Below, piece after piece: positions 28,545 through 37,494 of a stretch of DNA of 64,000 nt (positions are counted from its first letter, which is position 1; each line of letters starts with the position of its first letter). A program made the position numbers and the translations under genes. The notes beneath the pieces are model-generated. The model saw only the letters and a list, made by a program, of their open reading frames with translations, had not been told where the DNA came from and did no database searches. This DNA is from Thermohalobacter berrensis (lineage in GTDB: Bacteria; Bacillota; Clostridia; Tissierellales; Thermohalobacteraceae). The DNA lies in the NCBI RefSeq assembly GCF_003609645.1, contig NZ_MCIB01000038.1, positions 53,128 to 117,127 on the forward strand, in the 5' to 3' direction.

Positions 28545-29369
28545 TTGTATATTTCAATTAATGGTAGGTTGGTTAAAAAAGAAGAAGCTTCAATATCCCC
28601 AGAAAGTGAAGGATTTATGTATGGTTATGGATTATTTGAAACTATAAAGGCTTATAATGGAAAACCTATATTTCTAGATGAACACATAATTAGATTAATA
28701 AATGGATGTAAATCTTTAGATTTAAAACTAGAAATTGATTCTAAAAGAATAAAAAAAATATGTAATGAGGTAATTAAAGCTAATAATATTAACTATGGAG
28801 CAATTAAGATTGTTTATACTGCTAATAAAGGTAGTTATTATTTTATAGTAACCACAAGGAAAATAAGTTATAAAAAAGAAGATTATTTGAAAGGTTTTAG
28901 GCTATGTTTTTCTGATATAAAAAGAAATCCCTATTCACCATTAACCTATATTAAGTCTAACAATTATATGACAAATATTATAGCTAGAAATAAAGCTTTA
29001 AAAAGAGGATATAATGAGGTTATATTCTTAAATGTAATGGATGAACTTTGTGAAGGATCTATTTCAAACATATTTTTTGTTAAAGAAGGTATTATACATA
29101 CGCCTTTAATAGAATGTGGCCTATTATCGGGAATTACTAGGCAAAAAATTATAGATATTGCTAATAATCTTAACTTAAAAATAGAAATAGGAAGATATAG
29201 AAAAGAAGACATATTATCTGCCGAGGAAATATTTATAACTAATTCTCTAATGGATATAATGCCAGTATCTAGGGTAGAAGATATAGAATTTAGTATGGAC
29301 AAAAATGAGATTTCTAGATTATTGATAAGGGAATATAAAAACAAATTAAAGGAAGATGCCAATGCTTAA
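28545..29369 (+). CDS. pabC: 4-amino-4-deoxychorismate lyase (class IV aminotransferase fold)
   Basis: PLP enzyme releasing p-aminobenzoate and pyruvate. The 274 residues start [17 protein letters not shown], and TTG 28545 follows GGGGTGG. Seen: [25 protein letters not shown], the PLP Lys region [22 protein letters not shown], and [14 protein letters not shown] with [14 protein letters not shown]. Class IV members also include branched-chain and D-amino-acid aminotransferases. The place after pabA-pabB decides for PabC. It overlaps the next gene by 14 bases. Confidence 0.88.
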   Translation: MYISINGRLVKKEEASISPESEGFMYGYGLFETIKAYNGKPIFLDEHIIRLINGCKSLDLKLEIDSKRIKKICNEVIKANNINYGAIKIVYTANKGSYYFIVTTRKISYKKEDYLKGFRLCFSDIKRNPYSPLTYIKSNNYMTNIIARNKALKRGYNEVIFLNVMDELCEGSISNIFFVKEGIIHTPLIECGLLSGITRQKIIDIANNLNLKIEIGRYRKEDILSAEEIFITNSLMDIMPVSRVEDIEFSMDKNEISRLLIREYKNKLKEDANA

Positions 29370-30150
29370 TACTAAGGTTTTAAATGGAAAACAGAATGTT
29401 GTAAAGGTTGGAAAACTTAATATTGGTGGTGATAATCCTCCTGTCTTTATAGCTGGACCTTGTTCAGTAGAATCTAGGGAACAAATAATTAATACAGCAA
29501 TGGCATTAAAGGAAATAGGTGTTAACATATTAAGGGGCGGTGCATTTAAACCTCGTACAAGCCCATATTCATTTCAAGGGTTAGGAGTGGAAGGATTAAA
29601 ATATTTAAAAGAAGCAGGTGAAATGACAGGTTTACCAGTGGTTACTGAGCTAATGGATGAAAAGAATATAGGTGTAGTATCTGAGTTTGCTGACATTATA
29701 CAAATAGGGTCAAGAAATATGTACAATTATTCCCTTTTGAAAGCTGTTGGTAAAGTAGACAAACCTATTCTATTAAAAAGGGGAATGAGTGCAAGTATAA
29801 AAGAATGGATAATGGCTGCAGAATATATTGCATATTATGGAAATGAAAATATTATCTTATGTGAAAGAGGAATAAGAACCTTTGAAACTTATACTAGGAA
29901 TACTTTAGATTTATCAGCTGTACCAATAATGAAAAAGGAAGCAGGATTACCGGTAATAGTTGACCCAAGCCATGGTACAGGAATTAGGGAACTGATAAAG
30001 CCTATGTCAAAGGCAGCGATTGCTTGTGGTGCAGATGGTCTTATGGTAGAGGTACATCCTAACCCTAAAGAGGCTTTAAGTGATGGGAAACAATCTTTAA
30101 ATATTGATGAATACAAAGAACTATATAAAGAGGTTATATCAATAATTTAG
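29356..30150 (+). CDS. aroF: 3-deoxy-7-phosphoheptulonate synthase, type I-beta
   Basis: First step of the shikimate pathway: condenses phosphoenolpyruvate and erythrose-4-phosphate. The 264 residues form the short KDOPS-like DAHPS barrel: [87 protein letters not shown] and [14 protein letters not shown]. No regulatory ACT or chorismate mutase domain is attached. ATG 29362 may be the true start. It overlaps pabC, tying entry into the shikimate pathway to folate precursor synthesis in one mRNA. Confidence 0.95.
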   Translation: MPMLNTKVLNGKQNVVKVGKLNIGGDNPPVFIAGPCSVESREQIINTAMALKEIGVNILRGGAFKPRTSPYSFQGLGVEGLKYLKEAGEMTGLPVVTELMDEKNIGVVSEFADIIQIGSRNMYNYSLLKAVGKVDKPILLKRGMSASIKEWIMAAEYIAYYGNENIILCERGIRTFETYTRNTLDLSAVPIMKKEAGLPVIVDPSHGTGIRELIKPMSKAAIACGADGLMVEVHPNPKEALSDGKQSLNIDEYKELYKEVISII

Positions 30151-30157
30151 TAAAAGC

Positions 30158-30193
30158 AAAAAACGGTTACTACCAAAAGTAACCGTTTTTTTT
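30158..30193 (+). terminator. Intrinsic terminator after aroF
   Basis: AAACGGTTACT and AGTAACCGTTT form the stem (30161-30171 with 30178-30188), with A run before and T run after. Confidence 0.9.
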
Positions 30194-30258
30194 GTTGTAA
30201 ATGGGGTTAGGCAAGAATAATTGAATTATTTTGTTATCTGGTAAAAAATGGTGAAAAA

Positions 30259-30279
30259 GAGAACCGTCCCTGTTTGCAT
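30259..30279 (+). repeat. GAGAACCGTCCCTG-type short motif
   Basis: GAGAACCGTCCCTGTTTGC lies in the aroF-30392 gap. The same core (or AGGGACGGTTCTC) is widespread in clostridial intergenic DNA and often borders mobile-element remnants. No transposase is near, so only the motif is claimed. Confidence 0.4.
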
Positions 30280-30391
30280 ATCTTGAAAATAATGTCGAAT
30301 ATGCTATGGAAACTAAAATTTAAGAATTAAGTTTAATTATGGTAAAATACAATAGAACGGGAAATTTAATTAGAATTTGGGGGGAATATAT

Positions 30392-31564
30392 GTGAATAAA
30401 GATTTGATGACTGAACTTACTCATATGGGAAAAAAGTCCCACATTAATAATCCTAAGGTATTACCAATTTATTTAAGCTCAGTTTTTTCCTTTGATGACA
30501 TTGAAACCCTTGATAAAATATATAATGGTGAAGAAAAAGGGTACATATATTCTAGAATTAATAATCCTATTTATGATTCTTTAAGCGAAATTATGGTAAG
30601 TATAGAGGGGGGAGAAGCTTGTAGAGTTTATTCAACAGGGATGGCAGCTATTACTACAACTATTTTATCCCATGTTAAACAAGGGGACCATATTATAGCT
30701 GATAGTGTTTTATATGGAGGAACACTCCAATTTTTTAAGGAAGAATTAAGTAGATTTGGAATTGAAGTTTCCTTTATAGATTTTAGAAAGGATGATATAG
30801 AAAAGCATTTTAAGGAAAATACTAAAATAGTATATACAGAAACTATTTCCAACCCATTAATGGAAGTAACTGATATAGAGAGAATAGCTAAAATTTCACA
30901 TAAATATAACGCTAAACTTGTAATTGATAATACTTTTGCTACTCCAATTATATGCCAACCTTTAAAATTAGGTGCTGATATAGTAATTCATAGCGCTACT
31001 AAATATACTTCAGGCCATAGTGATGTAATGGGAGGAATCGTAGTTTCTGACAGTGACACAATAGATAAAATTGGGAAAATAGGTACAATATATGGAGCCA
31101 GTTTAAGTCCATTTGATGGTTGGTTACTCATAAGAAGTTTAAGAACATTAGAACTTAGAGTTAAAAGACATTCTGAAAATGCTATTAAGCTGGCAAGATA
31201 TTTTGAAAATAATAAGAAAATAAAAAGGGTTTATTATCCAGGTTTAGAAAGTTTCCCTTATCATAATATGGCAAAGAAAATTTTTAGTAATGAAATTTTT
31301 GGAGGAATGTTAAGTATAGAGATAGAAGGGGGATATGAGACAGTAAATAAGTTAATACAAGCCTTAAAAGAGGTGAAATTTGTACCTAGCCTTGCAAGCT
31401 ATGATACTACTGTTTCATATCCAGCAAAAACATCTCATAGAAATATGAATAAAGAAGATAGGCAAAGAATAGGTATAACAGATGGATTACTTCGTATTTC
31501 TGTTGGACTTGAAAATATAGATGACATTATTGAACAATTTGAAAAAGCTTTACAAAAACTTTAA
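30392..31564 (+). CDS. Cys/Met metabolism PLP enzyme (methionine gamma-lyase/cystathionine lyase type)
   Basis: The 390-residue trans-sulfuration family enzyme contains YIYSRINNPIYDSLSEIMVSIEGGE, TGMAAITTTILSHVKQGDHI, the PLP aspartate in VIDNTFATP, the PLP Lys in HSATKYTSGHSDVMGG near 208, and GLLRISVGLENIDDI. It may cleave methionine, cystathionine or homocysteine; these cannot be separated by eye. GTG 30392 is chosen because GGGGGGAA precedes it by 7 bases. It stands alone with a 35-base gap to the alarmone synthetase. Confidence 0.88.
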   Translation: MNKDLMTELTHMGKKSHINNPKVLPIYLSSVFSFDDIETLDKIYNGEEKGYIYSRINNPIYDSLSEIMVSIEGGEACRVYSTGMAAITTTILSHVKQGDHIIADSVLYGGTLQFFKEELSRFGIEVSFIDFRKDDIEKHFKENTKIVYTETISNPLMEVTDIERIAKISHKYNAKLVIDNTFATPIICQPLKLGADIVIHSATKYTSGHSDVMGGIVVSDSDTIDKIGKIGTIYGASLSPFDGWLLIRSLRTLELRVKRHSENAIKLARYFENNKKIKRVYYPGLESFPYHNMAKKIFSNEIFGGMLSIEIEGGYETVNKLIQALKEVKFVPSLASYDTTVSYPAKTSHRNMNKEDRQRIGITDGLLRISVGLENIDDIIEQFEKALQKL

Positions 31565-31600
31565 TAGTATTAGCAAGACTTTAGAAAGTGGTGGTCTGCT

Positions 31601-32407
31601 TTGATTTTAGATTGGAAAAAAATTTTAATACCTTATAAACAAGCAGTAGAAGAAATTGTTGTTAAATTTGAAAGTATAAAAAATGAATATAGGGAATTAG
31701 ATAAATATTCACCTATTGAGTTTGTTACAGGGAGAGTAAAAAAGGTATCTAGTATCCTTGACAAGGCTAAGAAAAGAGGTGTACCTTTAGAAAAAATAGA
31801 AGATGAAATTGAAGATATAGCAGGAATCAGAATTATGTGCCAATTTGTTGAGGATATTGATAAGGTGGTAAGACTTATCAAGAGGAGAGATGGTAAGGAT
31901 TTAAAAATTATATGTGAAAAGGATTATATTACTAATATTAAAGAAAGTGGTTATAGAAGTTATCATGTAATAATAAAATATCCTGTTCAAACTGCCTTTG
32001 GAGAAAAGGAAATATTAGCAGAAATACAAATACGTACTTTAGCTATGAATTTTTGGGCAACTATAGAGCATTCATTAAATTATAAATTTGAAGGGAATAT
32101 ACCACAAAACGTGAGGGAACGTTTGAAAAATGCCGCTGAAGCAGCCTTTAAATTAGATAAAGAGATGTCAGAAATAAGGGATGAGATAATGGAAGCCCAG
32201 GAGGCCTTTCAAGTAAAATCTACTCTAATAGAGGATATTTTAGAAAATATACAAAGTTTGTATTTTTCAGGTAAGGTTAATAGGATACAAAAAATACATG
32301 AGAATTTCCTTAAGCTTCAGCGTGAGGGTAACTTTGAAAATTTAAAAAAGTTTAACGAAGAACTACAAGAACTTATAAAAAAATATAAAATTAAGACTTT
32401 AATTTAA
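31601..32407 (+). CDS. Small alarmone synthetase (RelQ/YjbM-like (p)ppGpp synthetase)
   Basis: The 268 residues hold a RelA/SpoT synthetase domain without HD hydrolase, TGS or ACT parts: SPIEFVTGRVKKVSSILDKA, IEDIAGIRIMCQFVEDIDKV (Mg/ATP region), DYITNIKESGYRSYHVII, and EIQIRTLAMNFWATIEHSLNYK. It makes (p)ppGpp by moving pyrophosphate from ATP to GDP/GTP. The tail after residue 190 is helical and charged, about 50 residues longer than typical RelQ. TTG start behind AAAGTGGTGG. Confidence 0.9.
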   Translation: MILDWKKILIPYKQAVEEIVVKFESIKNEYRELDKYSPIEFVTGRVKKVSSILDKAKKRGVPLEKIEDEIEDIAGIRIMCQFVEDIDKVVRLIKRRDGKDLKIICEKDYITNIKESGYRSYHVIIKYPVQTAFGEKEILAEIQIRTLAMNFWATIEHSLNYKFEGNIPQNVRERLKNAAEAAFKLDKEMSEIRDEIMEAQEAFQVKSTLIEDILENIQSLYFSGKVNRIQKIHENFLKLQREGNFENLKKFNEELQELIKKYKIKTLI

Positions 32408-32408
32408 G

Positions 32409-32440
32409 TAATAAGGTGGTGCTTAAGCACCACCTTATTA
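32409..32440. terminator. Palindromic terminator between convergent relQ-like and lplA genes
   Basis: A perfect 14-bp stem (32409-32422 with 32427-32440) with loop TTAA follows the synthetase stop by 1 base and overlaps the lplA stop. No strong T run on either side. Confidence 0.7.
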
Positions 32441-33421
32441 AAATAGACATTTAATTAATTCCTTAAGAGAAATATTGGAAAAATAATTGTTTATATCAAA
32501 GAATGAAAGTGTTTTATATATTTCATCTTCAGAATGCTTAACTCCTTTAAGGGCATTTTCTATATGAGAAATATCATATTTTCCAAAGAAGTCACCAAAT
32601 ATTTTAACATCTTTTATTAATCCCTTTTCTACATTTAAATTAATTTCTACAGTTCCTCCTCCATACCTCATTTCCTTTTTAAAAGAATATTTTGGTGAAC
32701 TACCAAAATTCCAATCCCATGTTTCGTATTTCTCTTTTACCAGCTTATTTATTTTAGCTATATCTGATTCTGTAAAAGAATAAAGGTTTTCTCCGCCATA
32801 TGTATTTTTAATGTGTTCCATAATTAAGTCTTTAAATTCTAAAATAGTTAATGGTTCTTTTAGATGTTTAGTGATATTTGTTACACGACTTTTTATGGAT
32901 TTTACTCCTTTATCTTTAAATTTAGATGGCTTTACTTTTAAAGCAGCAGTAAGGTCAGTCATATTTGCAGAAAAAAGTAAGGTTCCATGATGAAGGATCC
33001 TATTTTTATAATGGTATTGTGCATTACCTGAAAACTTTTTACCATCTATTGTTAAGTCATTTCTACCACTAAACTCTGCATTTACAGAAAGTTTTTTCAA
33101 TACATCTATAATTGGCTGAGTAAATTTCTTAAAGTTACTAAAACTATTTCCAGTACTATCATTAAAGATAAAGGTAAAGTTTAAATTACCTAAATCATGA
33201 AATACAGCCCCACCACCAGAAAGTCTTCTAACAACAGGAATATTATGTTCTTTTACATAATCAAGATTGATTTCTGAAAGGGTATTTTGATTTTTTCCTA
33301 CAACTATACATGGCTTATTTCTCCAAAGCATAAAACAGTCTTCTTTAAATTCTTTTAAAATATATTCTTCTGTTGCAAGATTGAAATATGGGTTTGTACT
33401 ATCATTGTATATGTATATCAT
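32438..33421 (-). CDS. lplA: Lipoate--protein ligase A
   Basis: Activates lipoate with ATP and attaches it to E2 or GcvH proteins. The 327 residues show YNLATEE-type start (NPYFNLATEEYIL), WRNKPCIVVGKNQNTLSEIN, VVRRLSGGGAVFHDLGNLNFTF, the lipoyl-AMP Lys region KKFSGNAQYHYKNRILHHGTLL, and a C-terminal LplA-C domain (WNFGSSPKYSF, GGTVEINLNVEKG). ATG at 33421 follows AAGGGGGAA on its strand. The longer upstream frame covers the promoter and is not used. Confidence 0.93.
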   Translation of the reverse strand: MIYIYNDSTNPYFNLATEEYILKEFKEDCFMLWRNKPCIVVGKNQNTLSEINLDYVKEHNIPVVRRLSGGGAVFHDLGNLNFTFIFNDSTGNSFSNFKKFTQPIIDVLKKLSVNAEFSGRNDLTIDGKKFSGNAQYHYKNRILHHGTLLFSANMTDLTAALKVKPSKFKDKGVKSIKSRVTNITKHLKEPLTILEFKDLIMEHIKNTYGGENLYSFTESDIAKINKLVKEKYETWDWNFGSSPKYSFKKEMRYGGGTVEINLNVEKGLIKDVKIFGDFFGKYDISHIENALKGVKHSEDEIYKTLSFFDINNYFSNISLKELIKCLF

Positions 33422-33470
33422 AAGAATTCCCCCTTTTTTCAAATTGATAAAAAAATAACAATCTCCTTTT

Positions 33471-33499
33471 AGTATAATAAACATTTTATACCAATTCAA
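33471..33499 (-). promoter_or_regulatory. Putative lplA promoter
   Basis: On the minus strand TTGAAT, 17 bases, TATACT, ending about 50 bases before the lplA start. A long inverted repeat lies just upstream of the -35. Confidence 0.55.
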
Positions 33500-33501
33500 C
33501 T

Positions 33502-33539
33502 ATGTCATGTAATTTTATTGAAATAAAATTACATGACAT
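33502..33539. repeat. 18-bp perfect inverted repeat between divergent lplA and xpt
   Basis: ATGTCATGTAATTTTATT (33502-33519) and its reverse complement (33522-33539) are separated by 2 bases. The next plus-strand bases, GTTTGCTTTTTAG, are only mildly T-rich. It directly abuts the lplA -35 element. It could be an operator for a dimeric repressor or a leader hairpin of xpt. Confidence 0.65.
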
Positions 33540-33604
33540 GTTTGCTTTTTAGAATACAGTGGTTTAAAATAAAACTAATTTATTACTTTTTTAGGAGGGT
33601 TAAT

Positions 33605-34174
33605 ATGGATTTATTAAAGGAAAAGATATTAAGAGAGGGGAGAATAGAGGAAGGTAATATATTAAAGGTTGATAGCTTTTTAAATCATAAATTGGATATA
33701 GACTTATTAAATGAGATTGGTAAAGAATTTAGAAGGAGATTTGACAATAGTAATATTACAAAAATACTTACAATAGAAACATCGGGAATAGCTATTGCTG
33801 CAATTACTGCTCAATATTTTGATGTACCAGTTGTATTTGCTAGAAAGATCGAATCTAAAAATCTAGATAAGGAAACATATCAAAGTGAAGTTTACTCATA
33901 TACAAAAGGAAAAAAGTATAAAATTAAAATATCGAAAAGATATATAACTAATGAAGACAATATACTTATAATTGACGATTTTTTAGCTAGAGGAAAAGCA
34001 GTTTTAGGTTTAATAGATATTATTGAACAAGCGAGGGCAAATATTGTTGGCGCAGGCATTGTTATAGAAAAGGGTTTTCAAGAGGGAGGTAAAATTTTAC
34101 GTAAGAGAGGAATTAATGTCAATTCATTAGCAATTATTGAATCAATGGGAAATAATAAAATAATATTTAAATAA
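33605..34174 (+). CDS. xpt: Xanthine phosphoribosyltransferase
   Basis: Purine salvage: xanthine plus PRPP to XMP. The 189 residues match Xpt length. Seen: [53 protein letters not shown], and the PRPP motif [13 protein letters not shown] near 121. ATG 33605 follows GGAGGG; the longer open frame upstream has no such site. I saw no purine riboswitch in the leader. Confidence 0.9.
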   Translation: MDLLKEKILREGRIEEGNILKVDSFLNHKLDIDLLNEIGKEFRRRFDNSNITKILTIETSGIAIAAITAQYFDVPVVFARKIESKNLDKETYQSEVYSYTKGKKYKIKISKRYITNEDNILIIDDFLARGKAVLGLIDIIEQARANIVGAGIVIEKGFQEGGKILRKRGINVNSLAIIESMGNNKIIFK

Positions 34175-34241
34175 TTTTATAGCTAGGAATAATTAAAAAA
34201 ATATAGAATTATAAAATAAAAAGATTTAAGGAGGTTTTTTT

Positions 34242-35210
34242 ATGGAAAAGAAAAAAGTTTACATAACAAGAAAAATTCCCAATATAGGAATTGAGTTATT
34301 AAAGAAACATTTTCATGTTGAAATTAATCCGGAAGATAGACCTCTTACTAAAGAAGAAATAATGGAAAAGGTAGTTGACAAAGATGCTGTATTAACCCAG
34401 CTTACTGATGTAATAGATGATGAGGTTTTAGAAAAGGCACAAAAAAAGACAAAAATATTTGCAAATTACGCAGTTGGATTTAATAATATAGATATTGATG
34501 CTGCAACTAAGAGGGGTATACAGATAACAAATACTCCTGATGTGCTAACAGATACTACTGCTGAACTTGCATGGGCATTACTATTTAGTGTAGCAAGAAG
34601 GGTAGTAGAGGGACATAAGTACATAAAAGAGGGTAAATGGCAAGTGTTTTCTCCTAACTTACTTTTAGGCCAAGATATATATGGGAAAACTTTAGGAGTA
34701 ATTGGAGCCGGTAGAATTGGTAAGGCCTTTGCTAAGAAAAGTTTAGGATTTGACATGAAAATTTTATATCACAATAGAAAAAGAGATGAAGAGTTTGAAA
34801 AGGAATTAAATGCTAAGTGGGTAGACAAAGATACTATATTAAAGGAAGCAGATTTTATTTCTATACATGTTCCTTTAACTAAAGAAACTAGATATATGAT
34901 TGGTGAAAGGGAACTTAAATTAATGAAGAGAAATGCAATATTAATAAATACGGCTAGGGGTCCTGTAGTAGATGAAAAAGCATTAGTAAAGGCTTTAAAA
35001 GAAGGAGAAATATGGGGAGCAGGGCTAGATGTTTTTGAAAATGAACCAGAGGTAGAAGAAGAGCTTTTAGAACTTGACAATGTTGTTTTAACCCCACATA
35101 TTGGGAGTGCTTCTAAGGAGACAAGGGAAAAGATGGCCAAGTTAGCAGCAGAAAATATTATAGCAGTATTGAGTGGAAAGGAGGCAATAACTCCGGTAAA
35201 TAGAGTATAA
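34242..35210 (+). CDS. D-isomer-specific 2-hydroxyacid dehydrogenase (glyoxylate/hydroxypyruvate reductase type)
   Basis: The 322 residues carry the NAD-binding motif GVIGAGRIGKAFAKK near 150 and the catalytic Arg, Glu and His in NTARGPVVDEKAL, DVFENEPEV and LTPHIGSASKET. ANYAVGFNNIDIDAA and TDTTAELAWALL place it near glycerate dehydrogenase/glyoxylate reductase (GyaR type). It reduces 2-oxoacids such as glyoxylate or hydroxypyruvate with NAD(P)H. AAGGAGG lies before the ATG. The PatB-like gene follows after 27 bases and is probably cotranscribed. Confidence 0.9.
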   Translation: MEKKKVYITRKIPNIGIELLKKHFHVEINPEDRPLTKEEIMEKVVDKDAVLTQLTDVIDDEVLEKAQKKTKIFANYAVGFNNIDIDAATKRGIQITNTPDVLTDTTAELAWALLFSVARRVVEGHKYIKEGKWQVFSPNLLLGQDIYGKTLGVIGAGRIGKAFAKKSLGFDMKILYHNRKRDEEFEKELNAKWVDKDTILKEADFISIHVPLTKETRYMIGERELKLMKRNAILINTARGPVVDEKALVKALKEGEIWGAGLDVFENEPEVEEELLELDNVVLTPHIGSASKETREKMAKLAAENIIAVLSGKEAITPVNRV

Positions 35211-35237
35211 AAATATTTATTTTTAGGTGGTGATACT

Positions 35238-36410
35238 TTGAGCTATAACTTTGACCAAATTATAGAAAGAAAAAATACTAACTCTGCTAAATGGGACGGG
35301 TTAAAAGATGTATTTGGAAAAGATGATGTATTACCCATGTGGGTTGCAGATATGGATTTTAGATGTCCACAGCCAATTGTAGATGCAATAGTAAAGAGGG
35401 CTGAACATGGAATATATGGTTATCCTAAAAGACCAGTTTCCTATTATGAATCGATTATTTATTGGATGAAAAAAAGGCATAATTGGGATATAAAGGAAGA
35501 GTGGATCTCTTTTAGTCCAGGTGTTGTACCGGCATTAAATATGTTAATTATGGCATTGACAAATCCAGGAGATAAGGTTGTTGTTCAATCTCCAGTATAT
35601 TTTCCCTTTTTTTCAGCAGTTAAAAATAATAATCGAGTACTTGTAAATAATGAGTTAAAGTTACAAAATGGTAATTATGTAATGGATTTTGAAAGGTTAG
35701 AAAAACAGATTGATTCAAAAACTAAGATGTTAATTTTATGTAGTCCACACAATCCAGTTGGAAGGGTATGGAGTAGAGAAGAGCTTAAAAGACTTGGTGA
35801 AATATGCTTAAAAAATAATATAATAATTGTTTCAGATGAAATACATTCTGATATTGTATATTCGGGATATAAACATACCCCAATTGCATCAATTAGTGAA
35901 GAGTTAGCTAAAAATACAATTACATGTATTGCTCCTAGTAAAACATTTAATGTGGCAGGTCTTTATACTTCAGTTGTTATTATACCTAACAAAAAGTTAA
36001 AAGATAAATATAAAAATATCCTTGAAAGAATTCATATAGGAATGGGTAACATATTTGGTATAGAGGCACTGGAGGCAGGATATAGATATGGAGAAGAATG
36101 GCTTGAAAATTTACTAAAATATTTAGAAGGTAATATTGAATATTCCATAAACTTTATTAATAAGAGAATTCCTAAAATAAAAGCAATTAGACCTGAAGGA
36201 ACTTATCTACTTTGGCTTGACTACCGTGAATTAAAGCTTAGTAACAAAGAATTAAAAAATTTAATGGTAGACAAGGCAAAAGTAGGTCTAAGTGATGGGG
36301 CTATGTTTGGAAGTGGAGGAGAAGGTTTTCAAAGAATGAATATTGGGTGTCCACGTGAAATTATAAAGGAAGGATTAGAAAGAATAGAAAAGGCTATAAA
36401 TCAGTTATAA
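35238..36410 (+). CDS. PatB/MalY-family PLP enzyme (cystathionine beta-lyase type)
   Basis: The 390 residues of a fold type I aminotransferase relative begin MSYNFDQIIERKNTNSAKWD, the PatB signature, followed by VLPMWVADMDFRCPQPI. Also seen: SPGVVPALNMLI, CSPHNPVGRVW, the PLP Asp in VSDEIHSDI, the PLP Lys in APSKTFNVAGLYTS near 232 and a C-terminal Arg in GFQRMNIGCPR. These enzymes cleave C-S bonds of cystathionine or cysteine. TTG start behind AGGTGGTGAT. Confidence 0.9.
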   Translation: MSYNFDQIIERKNTNSAKWDGLKDVFGKDDVLPMWVADMDFRCPQPIVDAIVKRAEHGIYGYPKRPVSYYESIIYWMKKRHNWDIKEEWISFSPGVVPALNMLIMALTNPGDKVVVQSPVYFPFFSAVKNNNRVLVNNELKLQNGNYVMDFERLEKQIDSKTKMLILCSPHNPVGRVWSREELKRLGEICLKNNIIIVSDEIHSDIVYSGYKHTPIASISEELAKNTITCIAPSKTFNVAGLYTSVVIIPNKKLKDKYKNILERIHIGMGNIFGIEALEAGYRYGEEWLENLLKYLEGNIEYSINFINKRIPKIKAIRPEGTYLLWLDYRELKLSNKELKNLMVDKAKVGLSDGAMFGSGGEGFQRMNIGCPREIIKEGLERIEKAINQL

Positions 36411-36470
36411 ATAAAAGCATAAGTAATACTAATTTTAGTATTACTTATGCTTTTATTTCTTTTTTTATAT
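36411..36470. terminator. Long bidirectional terminator
   Basis: A perfect 20-bp stem (36411-36430 with 36437-36456) with a 6-nt loop is followed by TTCTTTTTTT on plus. It starts right after the PatB-like stop and its far arm covers the end of the convergent flavoprotein gene. Confidence 0.9.
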
Positions 36471-37494
36471 TTTCAGCAAAAGCCTTAGCTTTTTCTTCAA
36501 TATTTGGAACTTTTAATATAGCGCCTTTATCATTTGCAGTTGCCATAATGCAGAAATAGGGTGGTAGTCTAAAGGTCTTATTAATATTTAATGCACTTAT
36601 TAATTGTTTGGCTAAAGCATCACTTCCTGAATTCCCTGAAACAATAATTCCAAACAATGTTTTATTATAAAATTTTGTTTTTCTAAACAAAGCTGTTAAT
36701 CTATTAATAACTGCAGTTAAATTTGCAGAAATAGCGTCATTATAATTAGGACATATCCAAATTATAGCATCAGCTTCTAAAACTGCTGGATAGACCTCTT
36801 CTACCATGATTCCCCCATAAAAGCACCTTTCCTGTTTACTATAATGTTTACACATTGTATAAGGGCAGCCGATACAGTCTCTGACAGTACCATTTTCGAT
36901 ATGAATCTCAGATATCTGATAACCCCTAAGGTGCTTTTTTACCATATCCCATAACATTAATGTATTTGATGTTTTGTGATTGCTTGAATGTAGTACTAAA
37001 ATTTTAGGATTTTTTAATAGTTTGGGATTATCCTTAATCAACCTTTTTCCCAAACTTTCACACATTTTAAGACAAACATTTTCTAAAGGTTTATTTACTA
37101 CTTTTTGCATTGTTAAAAGATTACATAGAGAACCTGTTGCTTCAACTAAAGGTCTTCCGGGAAAACGGCATCCAAGTTGGTTAGCGTGAAATATTATATT
37201 TTGGGCTGATGTTTTTGTAAATAATTCATTATGACTATGAGTTAAAACAACACCTGTTGAGCCTGATAATGCATCTTTACCTCTATTCCATAATTTTGTA
37301 AATATTTTAGAAAGTTCTATGTTAAAACCGGCGTTATTTAGTTGAACTGCAAAAACAATTTTTTTATTTCTTAAATCAGGTAAATTATTGACATTTTTTA
37401 TCAAAATTGTATTTGTATTAGAAGTGGTAGCTTTAACCATTTTATATAACAATAAAGATGGATTTTCAGGCATAATTAAATATGTATTTTTCAT
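36445..37494 (-). CDS. Flavodoxin-fold NAD(P)H-dependent FMN reductase/iron-sulfur flavoprotein-like protein
   Basis: The 349 residues have two parts. The C-terminal half (about 160-349) is an NADPH-FMN reductase fold: KILVLHSSNHKTSNT, the Cys-rich DCIGCPYTMCKHYSKQERCF, ADAIIWICPNYNDAISANL and FGIIVSGNSGSDALAKQ. The Cys cluster resembles the Fe-S site of iron-sulfur flavoproteins. The N-terminal half looks like a second, degenerate alpha/beta domain (KIVFAVQLNNAGFN). Its start overlaps the stop of the LDH-like gene by 4 bases (ATGA), so the two are translationally coupled and probably act together in redox chemistry. Confidence 0.78.
   Translation of the reverse strand: MKNTYLIMPENPSLLLYKMVKATTSNTNTILIKNVNNLPDLRNKKIVFAVQLNNAGFNIELSKIFTKLWNRGKDALSGSTGVVLTHSHNELFTKTSAQNIIFHANQLGCRFPGRPLVEATGSLCNLLTMQKVVNKPLENVCLKMCESLGKRLIKDNPKLLKNPKILVLHSSNHKTSNTLMLWDMVKKHLRGYQISEIHIENGTVRDCIGCPYTMCKHYSKQERCFYGGIMVEEVYPAVLEADAIIWICPNYNDAISANLTAVINRLTALFRKTKFYNKTLFGIIVSGNSGSDALAKQLISALNINKTFRLPPYFCIMATANDKGAILKVPNIEEKAKAFAENIKKEIKA

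Noticed and set aside
30259..30279. Insertion-sequence remnant
   Set aside because: Only a short widespread motif is present; no transposase fragment, target duplication or terminal repeats could be seen nearby.
33540..33604. Purine riboswitch upstream of xpt
   Set aside because: The short leader lacks the three-way junction sequences of purine riboswitches; only the inverted repeat is present.
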